Below, in pieces: positions 1 through 7,242 of a stretch of DNA of 20,342 nt; the stretch's first letter is position 1, and the number at the start of each line of letters is the position of its first letter. The stretch covers positions 1 through 20,342 of the forward strand of contig DXEY01000167.1 of the NCBI GenBank assembly GCA_019114745.1. The letters are read 5' to 3'. The notes beneath the pieces are model-generated. The model was not told where the DNA came from. It saw nothing but the letters and a program-made list of their open reading frames with translations, and ran no database searches. A program made the translations under genes and the position numbers. The DNA is from Candidatus Mediterraneibacter colneyensis. GTDB lineage: Bacteria; Bacillota; Clostridia; Lachnospirales; Lachnospiraceae.

Positions 1-32
1 GCATAGAGAAGATGTGACCTGTAAAACAAGAA

Positions 33-86
33 AAAAAGAGGGAACTCCCGATACTGATAACTCAGTATCAAAAGTTCCCTCTTTTT
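33..86 (-). terminator. Intrinsic terminator of the plsC-like gene
   Basis: A 14-bp arm at 33-46 pairs perfectly with 73-86, and inside it ATACTGA (51-57) pairs with TCAGTAT (62-68), giving a two-tier hairpin. On the minus strand the stem ends in a run of seven T, just 3' of the stop codon at 97. The A-rich/T-rich flanks are symmetric, so it could also stop transcription arriving on the plus strand. Confidence 0.85.
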
Positions 87-96
87 CTGCCGGATG

Positions 97-831
97 TCAC
101 ACCAGCTCAGCATTTTTGTGTATCGTCTCACGTATCACATTTTCCACATAATCTCCGATGTGTTTCTTTGTATCTTTATCCAGTTCGTCAGGATAGATCG
201 GTTTGCCGTACTCGATGACGACGTGGGTTTTCTTTACCTTCGGAAAATGGTTTTCAAAGATCTCCGCAGTATTGTTCATGGAGACCGGGATGATCGCGCA
301 TCCGGTCTTGGTGGCGATCTTCAGGGCGCCGTCTCGGAACGGCAGCATACTCAGTTCCTCGCCGCTGTTGCGCGTCCCCTCAGGAAATACGCAGATCGAG
401 ATCCCGTTTTTGATATCGTCGATCGCCTGGAGGATTGTTTTCAGCCCTTCCTTCGGGTTCTTGCGGTCAAGGAACAGGCAGTGTACTCTCTTCATCCAGG
501 AAGTGAGCGTGAGATAGCGCTCCATTTCCTTCTTTGCGATATAACCGGTCAGCCGCCTGCATCTGCTGTATGTCAGCAGGATGTCAAAGTAGCTCCGGTG
601 ATTTCCGATGTAGAGCACCGGCTCGTCGGGAATGTTTTCTTCTCCGATCACAGTCGCCTTTGTGCCGGCTATTCTCAGGATCACTTTAAATCCCCACTGT
701 ACGATACGCAGAGAACTGATATCACATGCGTACGGATTGAATTTATGCAGGATCCACTCCACGATCAGGATCGGGATGGTCAGCGTCAGGAACAGGATCA
801 GAAAGATCACAATACATATAAAGCGAATCAT
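97..831 (-). CDS. plsC: 1-acyl-sn-glycerol-3-phosphate acyltransferase family protein (PlsC-like)
   Basis: The 244-residue protein starts with a hydrophobic helix (about residues 2-27) that would anchor it to the inner face of the membrane. It carries the two signature blocks of the glycerolipid acyltransferase family: NHRSYFD (His78 and Asp83, the HX4D catalytic pair) and FPEGTRN (149-155, which binds the phosphate of the acceptor). Length and motif spacing fit PlsC enzymes, which acylate lysophosphatidate to phosphatidate in phospholipid synthesis. The ATG at 829-831 has a GAGGA ribosome site about 8 bases upstream. It is a single-gene unit with its own promoter and terminator, divergent from the lipoprotein gene. 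The exact acceptor cannot be told from sequence, and several PlsC paralogues are usual in such genomes. Confidence 0.85.
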   Translation of the reverse strand: MIRFICIVIFLILFLTLTIPILIVEWILHKFNPYACDISSLRIVQWGFKVILRIAGTKATVIGEENIPDEPVLYIGNHRSYFDILLTYSRCRRLTGYIAKKEMERYLTLTSWMKRVHCLFLDRKNPKEGLKTILQAIDDIKNGISICVFPEGTRNSGEELSMLPFRDGALKIATKTGCAIIPVSMNNTAEIFENHFPKVKKTHVVIEYGKPIYPDELDKDTKKHIGDYVENVIRETIHKNAELV

Positions 832-890
832 AGGATCGTCCTCATTTTCTCTTGATTAGTAACAGGCGCGGGTATTGCTGCGCAGTAACC

Positions 891-919
891 ATTATACAGC
901 GGGCATATGGAAAAAACAA
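891..919 (-). promoter_or_regulatory. Sigma-A-type promoter for the plsC-like gene
   Basis: On the minus strand there is TTGTTT (914-919), a 17-bp spacer and a perfect TATAAT (891-896). The predicted transcript start is near 884, about 53 bases before the start codon. Confidence 0.65.
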
Positions 920-933
920 GCCTGAAGTGCCGT

Positions 934-962
934 TCATATTTCCTCCTGCCGTTACATATGAT
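934..962 (+). promoter_or_regulatory. Putative sigma-E (mother-cell) promoter
   Basis: TCATATT (934-940), a 14-bp spacer and CATATGAT (955-962) resemble the sigma-E consensus known from Bacillus subtilis (KMATATT, 14-15 bp, CATACAMT): all seven -35 positions and six of eight -10 positions match. Transcription would begin near 969, about 22 bases before the lipoprotein start. No good sigma-A promoter was seen here. A mother-cell promoter suits the SPOCS/LysM gene downstream. The assignment is inference. Confidence 0.5.
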
Positions 963-991
963 TATAGGGAAAAATACTGTGGGGACAGGAA

Positions 992-1390
992 ATGAGACGT
1001 ACAGCGGTTCTTTTCGTGCTGCCGCTCCTGCTGACGGGATGCGCGGCTTCGCATGACAGCACGCAGAAAGTAAGAGATCTGGAATTTACCGTCGTTGAGC
1101 GGGAGGATGAGCCTGAAAAGCTGCAGGATATGATCCGCGAGAAACGGGAAGAACCGTTTCAGATATTTTATGCGGATCAGGGAGTCCTCTATATAGCGGA
1201 AGGATATGGGAGCCAGCCGACGACAGGGTACAGCGTGGAAGTCAGGGAATTGTATGAGACGGAGGATGCTGTCCGTATCCGGACGAATCTTCTCGGCCCG
1301 GAGAAAGGGGAGGAGACAAAAGAGATCACCACATATCCCTATGTGGCGGTACAGCTTGAATACATTGAAAAAGATGTTTTGTTTGATTGA
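992..1390 (+). CDS. Small predicted lipoprotein of unknown function
   Basis: The 132-residue protein begins with two arginines, a short hydrophobic stretch and the lipobox LLTGC, which puts the lipidated cysteine at residue 17. The mature protein would be anchored on the outer face of the membrane. The remainder is charged and soluble, rich in Glu, Asp and Lys, with no motif I recognise. The stop codon is 11 bases before the start of the SPOCS-LysM gene, so the two are almost certainly co-transcribed. A possible sigma-E promoter lies directly upstream. The context suggests a role at the outer forespore or mother-cell membrane during spore envelope assembly, but that is inference from the neighbour only. 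Confidence 0.75.
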   Translation: MRRTAVLFVLPLLLTGCAASHDSTQKVRDLEFTVVEREDEPEKLQDMIREKREEPFQIFYADQGVLYIAEGYGSQPTTGYSVEVRELYETEDAVRIRTNLLGPEKGEETKEITTYPYVAVQLEYIEKDVLFD

Positions 1391-1401
1391 GGAGGAGAGA
1401 T

Positions 1402-2961
1402 ATGGAACTGATCAGAAAACCGATCCATTATACGCAGGAGGGGAAGAGCATCTTTGACCAGTTTTATCTGGACGAGGATTATAATGTACCGGATCAGAAA
1501 GAGGACGTGCAGCGGATCGTCTGCGGCACTGCCCAGATTCGGGCGGAAGATATCCGTCCGGTGGAGAACTATATCAGGGTTACGGGGAAGGTGTATTTCA
1601 GGATCCTCTATATGACAGCGTCCGGGGATCCGAAGCCTGCGGCGCTTGAAGGACATGTGCCGTTTGAGGAGATGGTGTATGCCGAGAGCGACGGGAATGA
1701 GACGTTCTTTCTGCGGAACAGCAGGATCGAATTTACCCCGTCTGTAGTTCATTCGCGCAAGCTGGGGCTCAAATTCATGGCGGAGATCGAGATCGGCAGG
1801 GAGTGGATCCGGGACGAAGAGCTGACAGAAGACATTGAGAGCGATGTGCCCGTATATCTTAAGACAGCAAGGATGAACCTGCTCAAACTGAGCGTTTCCA
1901 AAAAGGATACATACCGGATCAGGGAAGAGATCACCCTGCCCGGGACAAAGGAGAGCATCGGGCAGATGCTGCTTACGGATATCAGCGTCAGGAAGCTGGA
2001 TATCAGGATGGGACAGGACGAAGTTCTGTTGCGGGGCGAGTTGCTTCTGTTCTGTATGTACCTGTCCGCCGGGGAAAAAACGGACTGGACCGAGCAGAGC
2101 GTGCCCTTCGAGGGACGCATCATCTGCGACGGGGCGGCGGAGCAGATGTACTACCATATCCAGCACAGTCTGGAAGATACGCTGACGGATATCCGGCTGG
2201 ATGAGGACGGGGAGATGCGTGTCGTCGGGATCGAGGCGACGCTCTCGCTGAGGATGGATCTTTTTGAAGAGGAAGATACGGCAGTGCTCAGCGATCTTTA
2301 TTCCCTGGAGAGAAAATGTACCTTTGACACCCGTGAGATCTCTCTGGAAGAGCTGCTGATGCAGAATCAGTCAAAGTGCAAAGTGGCAGAGCGGATGTCC
2401 CTTCCCGAACTGAAAGAAGATGTACTGCAGATCCTCCACAGCCGGGGGAGCATACAGGTGGAGAGCGAGGAGCATCAGCCGGACGGGATCCGGATCGAAG
2501 GGATCCTGCATCTGTCGTTTCTGTATCTCAGGGGCGACGATGCGGAACCGTATGGGAACTGGCAGGGAATGATCCCGTTTTCTTATCTTGTCGAATATCC
2601 CGACATGCCGGAAGATGTGGTCAGCAGCCTGTCCTACCATGTAGAACAGCTTGCCGTTACACTGGCGGGGAGCGAGACTGTCGAGGTGAAAGCAGTGCTG
2701 TCGTTTGATGTATTTTTGAGAAAGACAGTACGGCTTCAGGTGATCACGGATGTAAATATGGAGCCGCTGGATATGGGAGCGCTCGGGGAACAGCCGGGGA
2801 TCGTGGGGCACATTGTACAGGAAGGCGAAGATCTCTGGGAGCTGGCAAAAAAATATATGACAACGGTACAAGGCATTAAGGAAATAAATGGTCTTAATGA
2901 CGAAAAAATCTCACAGGGGGATAAATTGTTGATTTTTAAAGACAATATGAGTATACTATAA
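1402..2961 (+). CDS. SPOCS (DUF3794) and LysM domain protein, spore envelope associated
   Basis: ATG 1402 is preceded by GGAGGAGAG at the right distance; an in-frame TTG at 1387 overlaps the upstream stop and is less likely. The 519-residue product has about three SPOCS/DUF3794-like beta-rich repeats (roughly residues 25-160, 165-310 and 325-455), recognised by the recurring hydrophobic pattern ending in phrases such as GKVYFRILYM and GELLLFCMYL. A C-terminal LysM domain follows (about 470-515, VQEGEDLWELAKKY to GDKLLIF), which binds N-acetylglucosamine-containing glycans such as cortex peptidoglycan. There is no signal peptide, as is usual for SPOCS proteins made in the mother cell. Proteins of this architecture are linked to spore coat or cortex morphogenesis in Clostridia; the precise role here is inferred. 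Confidence 0.85.
   Translation: MELIRKPIHYTQEGKSIFDQFYLDEDYNVPDQKEDVQRIVCGTAQIRAEDIRPVENYIRVTGKVYFRILYMTASGDPKPAALEGHVPFEEMVYAESDGNETFFLRNSRIEFTPSVVHSRKLGLKFMAEIEIGREWIRDEELTEDIESDVPVYLKTARMNLLKLSVSKKDTYRIREEITLPGTKESIGQMLLTDISVRKLDIRMGQDEVLLRGELLLFCMYLSAGEKTDWTEQSVPFEGRIICDGAAEQMYYHIQHSLEDTLTDIRLDEDGEMRVVGIEATLSLRMDLFEEEDTAVLSDLYSLERKCTFDTREISLEELLMQNQSKCKVAERMSLPELKEDVLQILHSRGSIQVESEEHQPDGIRIEGILHLSFLYLRGDDAEPYGNWQGMIPFSYLVEYPDMPEDVVSSLSYHVEQLAVTLAGSETVEVKAVLSFDVFLRKTVRLQVITDVNMEPLDMGALGEQPGIVGHIVQEGEDLWELAKKYMTTVQGIKEINGLNDEKISQGDKLLIFKDNMSIL
2929..2957 (+). promoter_or_regulatory. Promoter for ispE-gntR inside the end of the SPOCS-LysM gene
   Basis: TTGATT (2929-2934), a 17-bp spacer and TATACT (2952-2957) form a good sigma-A promoter overlapping the last codons of the upstream gene. 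The predicted start is near 2964, about 67 bases before ispE. It would give housekeeping expression to ispE independent of the sporulation gene upstream. Confidence 0.6.
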
Positions 2962-2966
2962 GCACA

Positions 2967-2983
2967 CTGTATACAAGATACAG
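2967..2983. promoter_or_regulatory. Operator-like palindrome at the ispE transcript start
   Basis: CTGTAT and ATACAG form a perfect inverted repeat with a 5-base centre, flanked on both sides by GCACAC. It covers about +4 to +20 relative to the predicted start. Position and symmetry suggest a repressor site; the GntR protein two genes on is the obvious but untested candidate. Confidence 0.35.
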
Positions 2984-3030
2984 CACACAATATTGATACA
3001 CTTACGGATAAATGATAGGGAGGACACAGG

Positions 3031-3924
3031 ATGAATCAGATTGAACTGAAAGCACTGGCAAAGATCAATCTGGGGCTGGATGTACTGGGAAAGAGAGCGG
3101 ACGGCTACCACGATGTGCGCATGATCATGCAGTCGGTCTACCTGTACGACACTGTCAGGCTCGAGCGGACGGATGAGCCGGAGATCAGCGTGGCGTCAAA
3201 TCTCAGATTCCTGCCTACAGGTGAAGATAATATCGCATATAAAGCGGCGAAACTTCTGAAAGACGAGTTCGGCATCAGCGGCGGAGTCCGGATCACGCTG
3301 AACAAGCATATCCCCGTGGCGGCGGGACTGGCAGGAGGCAGTTCCAACGCGGCGGCGGTGCTGTTCGGCATGAACCGGATGTTCCGTCTCGGCCTTTCTC
3401 AGCAGGAGCTGATGGATCGCGGCGTGAAGCTGGGGGCGGACGTTCCCTACTGCATCATGAGAGGGACGGTTCTGGCAGAGGGGATCGGCGAGGAGCTGAA
3501 GGTGCTGCCCCCGATGCCGAAATGCGCAGTCCTGATCGCCAAGCCGCCGGTCAGCGTATCCACAAAGACGGTATATGAGGCGCTGGACTCCCGGGAGATC
3601 GCGTCACATCCTGACATTGACGGGATCATCGACGGACTGGAGACGGGCGATCTGAGAAAGATTGCCGGATGTATGGGAAACGTGCTCGAGGATGTGACCA
3701 TACCGATGCATCCGGTCATCGAGGAGATCAAACAGGTGATGAAAGATGCGGGAGCAGCCGGAGCGATGATGAGCGGCAGCGGGCCTACGGTGTTCGGCCT
3801 GTTTGAGAGCCGCGCCAGGGCAAAGGAAGCGCAGAAGATCATCAGAGAAAAGGCATTGACCAGACAGGTCTATGTGACGAATATACACAGCGTGAGGAGG
3901 AATCAGGATGTCCATGGATTTTGA
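3031..3924 (+). CDS. ispE: 4-diphosphocytidyl-2-C-methyl-D-erythritol kinase
   Basis: IspE phosphorylates CDP-methylerythritol in the MEP pathway that makes isoprenoid precursors, including the carrier lipid for cell-wall synthesis. The 297-residue length is typical. Visible are the N-terminal KINLGLDVLGKRADGYH block (Lys11), the GHMP kinase ATP loop PVAAGLAGGSSNAA (95-108), GADVPY with the catalytic Asp137, and the C-terminal GHMP motif around MMSGSGPTVFG. GGGAGG sits 7 bases before the ATG. It overlaps the following regulator gene by 17 bases. A housekeeping promoter and a palindrome lie just upstream. Confidence 0.97.
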   Translation: MNQIELKALAKINLGLDVLGKRADGYHDVRMIMQSVYLYDTVRLERTDEPEISVASNLRFLPTGEDNIAYKAAKLLKDEFGISGGVRITLNKHIPVAAGLAGGSSNAAAVLFGMNRMFRLGLSQQELMDRGVKLGADVPYCIMRGTVLAEGIGEELKVLPPMPKCAVLIAKPPVSVSTKTVYEALDSREIASHPDIDGIIDGLETGDLRKIAGCMGNVLEDVTIPMHPVIEEIKQVMKDAGAAGAMMSGSGPTVFGLFESRARAKEAQKIIREKALTRQVYVTNIHSVRRNQDVHGF

Positions 3925-4579
3925 AGTTACGATGAATGAATATCTGCCCCTGAGGGACGTGGTGTTTAATACGCTCCGCCGTGCGATCCTGCGCGGGGAG
4001 TTAAAACCGGGCGAACGTCTGATGGAGATCCAGCTCGCCAATAAACTTGGTGTGAGCCGTACCCCGATCCGGGAGGCGATCCGAAAGCTGGAGCTGGAGG
4101 GGCTGGTGCTCATGATCCCGAGAAAGGGCGCGGAAGTGGCGGAGATCACAGAGAAAAATCTGCGCGACGTGCTGGAGGTGCGGTGCGCGTTAGAGGAGCT
4201 GGCGGTACAGCTCGCCTGCGACCGGATCGACAGGGCAAGGCTGAGAGAACTCCATGCAGCTGCGGCGCATTTTAAGGAAGTGCTGGGCAATGCGGATATT
4301 ACGGAGCTCGCCGAAGCCGATGAGGCGTTTCATGACGTGATCTTCCAGGCGACGGGAAATAACAGGCTGATCCAACTCTTAAATAACCTGCGGGAACAGA
4401 TGTACCGCTACCGTATCGAGTACCTGAAAAAGAAAGAGTGCTATCCGCAGCTTCTGAAGGAACATGCTCAGATCATGCATGCCATTGAGGAGCACAATAA
4501 AGAGAAAGCGACAGAGATCACGACCCAGCATATCAATAATCAGGTGGATACCGTAGTAGATACGCTGCGCCACAGATAA
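3908..4579 (+). CDS. GntR-family transcriptional regulator, FadR/FCD subfamily
   Basis: The 223-residue protein has an N-terminal winged helix-turn-helix (about 14-80; ELKPGERLMEIQLANKLGVS then RTPIREAIRKLELEGLV) and an all-helical FCD ligand domain (about 90-217). Possible metal- and ligand-binding residues of the FCD fold are seen in DEAFHDVIFQATGN, KEHAQI and TTQHINNQ. ATG 3908 has AGGAGG seven bases upstream inside the end of ispE; a second in-frame ATG at 3914 is possible. The 17-base overlap with ispE implies coupled translation. FCD regulators usually sense small organic acids, often end products of a nearby pathway; the effector here is unknown. It may regulate its own operon through the palindrome at 2967-2983. 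Confidence 0.92.
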   Translation: MSMDFEVTMNEYLPLRDVVFNTLRRAILRGELKPGERLMEIQLANKLGVSRTPIREAIRKLELEGLVLMIPRKGAEVAEITEKNLRDVLEVRCALEELAVQLACDRIDRARLRELHAAAAHFKEVLGNADITELAEADEAFHDVIFQATGNNRLIQLLNNLREQMYRYRIEYLKKKECYPQLLKEHAQIMHAIEEHNKEKATEITTQHINNQVDTVVDTLRHR

Positions 4580-4648
4580 AAAACTGAATAATTTCTGTAC
4601 AGATGTCCATACTTCCAGTATCAGTTGACAGATATGGAGGGATTACAT

Positions 4649-5299
4649 ATGGGGATCACAGACAGGATTTATTCTAAAATAGAGAAACATGCTGTAAAGA
4701 TCAGTTTCGCACTGGCGCTCATACTGGCGTCAGTGGTCACTCTGGGGGCGTGCCGCAGGGCGGACGAGGCCTCCCGTGCAGAACTTCAGGCTCATCTGGC
4801 GCAGGAGGTTCTGCGTTTTCACGTGCTGGCAAACAGCGATGCCGGCGCGGATCAGGAGCAGAAGCTGGCGGTGCGAGACGCCGCCATTGCCTATATGGAG
4901 CGGAATATGCCGGACGTTTCTGATTCCGGTGAGGCAAAGGAATGGGTGCGCAGCCATACCGATGAGATCGAGGAGGTCAGCCGTGAGGCGGCTGCCGCTG
5001 CCGGAGAGGATTATCCGGTGAGCGCTGCGGTCACTACATGCTGGTTCCCGGAGAAGAGCTACGGGGACGTGACATTTCCGGAGGGGAATTACGAAGCGCT
5101 CCGCATTGAGATCGGCGCCGCCCGGGGACATAACTGGTGGTGCGTGCTTTATCCGTCGCTGTGCTTTCTGGACACTGCCCATGCGGTGGTGCCGGAAGAG
5201 GGAAAAGAAAAGTTGAAAAATGTATTGACAGAAGAGGAGTATTCCAGGATAACGGCTGAGACAGAGTTTGAGATCGGCTGGTTTTTCTGGCAGAGATAA
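4649..5299 (+). CDS. spoIIR: Stage II sporulation protein R
   Basis: SpoIIR is made in the forespore, crosses the septal membrane and triggers SpoIIGA to process pro-sigma-E in the mother cell. Family hallmarks are clear: a membrane or signal helix (about residues 15-36), then FHVLANSDAGADQEQKLAVRD, YGDVTFPEGNYEALRIEIG and the NWWCVLYPSLCFLD block. ATG 4649 is chosen because GGAGG lies 8 bases upstream, giving 216 residues; in-frame TTG 4625 and ATG 4634 lack a ribosome site. A canonical sigma-F promoter (as known for B. subtilis spoIIR) was not obvious in the 69 bases upstream. The stop is 3 bases from the next start, unusual company for a sporulation gene. Confidence 0.95.
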   Translation: MGITDRIYSKIEKHAVKISFALALILASVVTLGACRRADEASRAELQAHLAQEVLRFHVLANSDAGADQEQKLAVRDAAIAYMERNMPDVSDSGEAKEWVRSHTDEIEEVSREAAAAAGEDYPVSAAVTTCWFPEKSYGDVTFPEGNYEALRIEIGAARGHNWWCVLYPSLCFLDTAHAVVPEEGKEKLKNVLTEEEYSRITAETEFEIGWFFWQR

Positions 5300-5302
5300 A
5301 AG

Positions 5303-6487
5303 ATGACAGAGTTTTTGATACGACATTTTATAAAAGATTATCAGGACGTGGAGAAGATATCCGTGCGTACTGCATACGGCGTGTTTGCAAGTATCGTGGG
5401 TATCTTCTGCAACGTCCTCCTGTTTATTGTAAAATTTATCGTGGGGCTGGTGCTCCACAGCGTGTCCGTCACGGCGGACGCATTTAACAACCTGTCCGAC
5501 GCGGGTTCGTCCGTCATCAGTTTTGTGGGAGTCAAGATGGCGGAGAAGCCGGCGGATAAGGATCATCCGTTCGGGCATGGCAGGATCGAGTACATAGCAG
5601 CGCTGGTTGTGTCATTCCTTGTGTTGGAAGTAGGGTTTACGTTCCTGAAGGATTCCATCGGCAAGATCATGTCGCCGGAGGCGATGAACTTCCAGGCGGT
5701 GTCTGTGGTGATCCTTTTGCTGTCCATCGCCGTAAAGCTGTGGCTGGGGCTGTTTAACCGGAAGCTGGGCGAGAAGATTGATTCCAAAGTAATGATGGCA
5801 GTGTTTACAGACTCTATGGGAGATGTGGTAACTACCGGAGCCACCGTCGTTTCCATTCTCTTCTTTGCTGTGACCGGGATCAATATCGACGGATTCGTCG
5901 GGGTGGGCGTCGCCCTTGTCGTCATGTGGGCAGGCGTGGGGATTGCCAGGGATACACTGGAGCCGCTGATCGGCGAGGCAATCGACCCGGAGGTGTACCG
6001 GGAGATCAAAGCATTTGTGGAAAGCTACGATGGGATCGAGGGAACCCACGACCTGATCGTACACAATTACGGACCGGGGCGGAGTATGGCGTCGATCCAT
6101 GCGGAAGTACCCAATGACACTGACATCGAGGAATCCCACGAGATCATTGACCGGATCGAACGGGACGCGGCGAAAAAGCTGGATCTCTTTCTCGTGATCC
6201 ATATGGATCCCGTGGAGATGAAAGACCAGAAGGTGCTCGGCATCCGCGACAAAGCTTCGGAGATCCTCCGTGAACTGGATCCGGCGTGTACGATCCATGA
6301 TTTCCGGGTTGTTCACGGGGAACATCAGATCAACCTGATTTTTGATATGGTGATCCCGATCGAATATGATGAGAAGAAGAGAAAGGAGCTTCCGCTTCTT
6401 CTTGAGGAGCGCATCAAAGCGGTGGATCCCAGATATGAATGTGTGATCACTGTGGATTATGACTATGTTGCAAAAGAGGACGAGTGA
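5303..6487 (+). CDS. Cation diffusion facilitator family exporter, possibly manganese type
   Basis: A 394-residue CDF transporter with about six membrane helices in the first 215 residues and a cytosolic dimerisation domain after that. The TM2 site reads FNNLSD (Asn62, Asp66) and the TM5 site DSMGD (Asp170, Asp174). This N-D-D-D set matches the transport site described for streptococcal MntE manganese exporters, not the H-D-H-D set of zinc exporters such as CzcD. The cytosolic loop DHPFGHGRIEY is also typical. The C-terminal part is longer than in minimal CDF proteins and contains a second predicted alpha/beta segment (about 310-390). It starts 3 bases after spoIIR without a clear ribosome site, so translational coupling is likely. 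Metal identity is inference from the four residues. Confidence 0.93.
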   Translation: MTEFLIRHFIKDYQDVEKISVRTAYGVFASIVGIFCNVLLFIVKFIVGLVLHSVSVTADAFNNLSDAGSSVISFVGVKMAEKPADKDHPFGHGRIEYIAALVVSFLVLEVGFTFLKDSIGKIMSPEAMNFQAVSVVILLLSIAVKLWLGLFNRKLGEKIDSKVMMAVFTDSMGDVVTTGATVVSILFFAVTGINIDGFVGVGVALVVMWAGVGIARDTLEPLIGEAIDPEVYREIKAFVESYDGIEGTHDLIVHNYGPGRSMASIHAEVPNDTDIEESHEIIDRIERDAAKKLDLFLVIHMDPVEMKDQKVLGIRDKASEILRELDPACTIHDFRVVHGEHQINLIFDMVIPIEYDEKKRKELPLLLEERIKAVDPRYECVITVDYDYVAKEDE

Positions 6488-6510
6488 TACAGATGAGGAG
6501 TGACAGAGGT

Positions 6511-7242
6511 ATGACAGGTTATAACGGACAGGGAAGATATGAGTTTGAAGGAAGGGTACGTTACAGCGAGATCGACCACAGGGGCACAATAACGCTGCCG
6601 GCGCTGATCAATTATTTCCAGGACTGCAGTATCTTCCAGTCGGAGGCGATCGGACTTGGCACAGAGAGGCTCAGAGAAGAGAAAAAGGCCTGGGTGCTGT
6701 CCTACTGGCAGGTGATCGTGGACCGTTATCCCGGGCTGTGCGAACAGGTGACAACAGGTACGTTTGCGACAGAGTTCAAAGGACTGTACGGTTACCGCAA
6801 TTTCTATATGAAAGACGGGGAGGGGAAGATCCTTGCCCGCGCCAATTCAATCTGGGTGTTTATGGATCTGGAGAAGGGACGCCCGGCGCGCCCGACGGCG
6901 GAGCATATCGAACCTTACGGTACGTGTGAGCCGCTTGACATGCCGTACGAGGACAGGAAGATCGTTCTGCCCGGGACGAGCATGGAAGGAGAGCCGTTCC
7001 CAGTGCGAAAATATCATATTGACACAAACGAACACGTGAACAACTGTCAGTATGTGCAGATGGCGCAGGAGATGGTGGCGGGAGATGCGCGCGTACACCA
7101 GCTCCGTGTGGATTATAAGAAGTCTGCCCTTCTGGGGGATATGATCTGTCCGAAGATATCTGTGGAGGAGGAACGCACGGTGGTAGAACTCTGTGACGGA
7201 AACGGAAAGCCTTATGCCATTGTGGAGATGAAGTATGAATAA
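6511..7242 (+). CDS. Acyl-ACP thioesterase (FatA/FatB-like bacterial family)
   Basis: This enzyme hydrolyses acyl-ACP to free fatty acid in the cytosol. The 243-residue protein is a double hot-dog fold: an N-terminal half with VRYSEIDHRGTITLPALINYFQD (residues 16-38) and a C-terminal half containing the catalytic block DTNEHVNN (Asp171, Asn173, His175), the hallmark of plant-type and bacterial acyl-ACP thioesterases. ATG 6511 has GAGGAG 10 bases upstream; in-frame GTG 6484 (overlapping the CDF stop) and ATG 6493 are alternatives that add 9 or 6 residues. Its stop overlaps the next gene by 8 bases. Chain-length preference cannot be read from the sequence. Together with the two following genes it suggests a pathway that diverts fatty acids from membrane synthesis. 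Confidence 0.92.
   Translation: MTGYNGQGRYEFEGRVRYSEIDHRGTITLPALINYFQDCSIFQSEAIGLGTERLREEKKAWVLSYWQVIVDRYPGLCEQVTTGTFATEFKGLYGYRNFYMKDGEGKILARANSIWVFMDLEKGRPARPTAEHIEPYGTCEPLDMPYEDRKIVLPGTSMEGEPFPVRKYHIDTNEHVNNCQYVQMAQEMVAGDARVHQLRVDYKKSALLGDMICPKISVEEERTVVELCDGNGKPYAIVEMKYE

Noticed and set aside
1387..1401. TTG start giving a longer SPOCS-LysM protein
   Set aside because: It overlaps the lipoprotein stop and would place the strong GGAGGAGAG ribosome site inside the coding sequence; ATG 1402 is properly spaced.
4586..4615. Sigma-E-like match (GAATAAT, 15 bp, CATACTTC) upstream of spoIIR
   Set aside because: The -10 part matches poorly, and SpoIIR has to be made before sigma-E becomes active, so a sigma-E promoter makes little biological sense here.
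5612..6589. Long open frame antisense to the CDF gene
   Set aside because: It is a shadow of the coding strand's codon bias; the plus-strand protein is clearly a CDF transporter. The same holds for the long frames opposite plsC (94-855) and the SPOCS gene (1339-2166).
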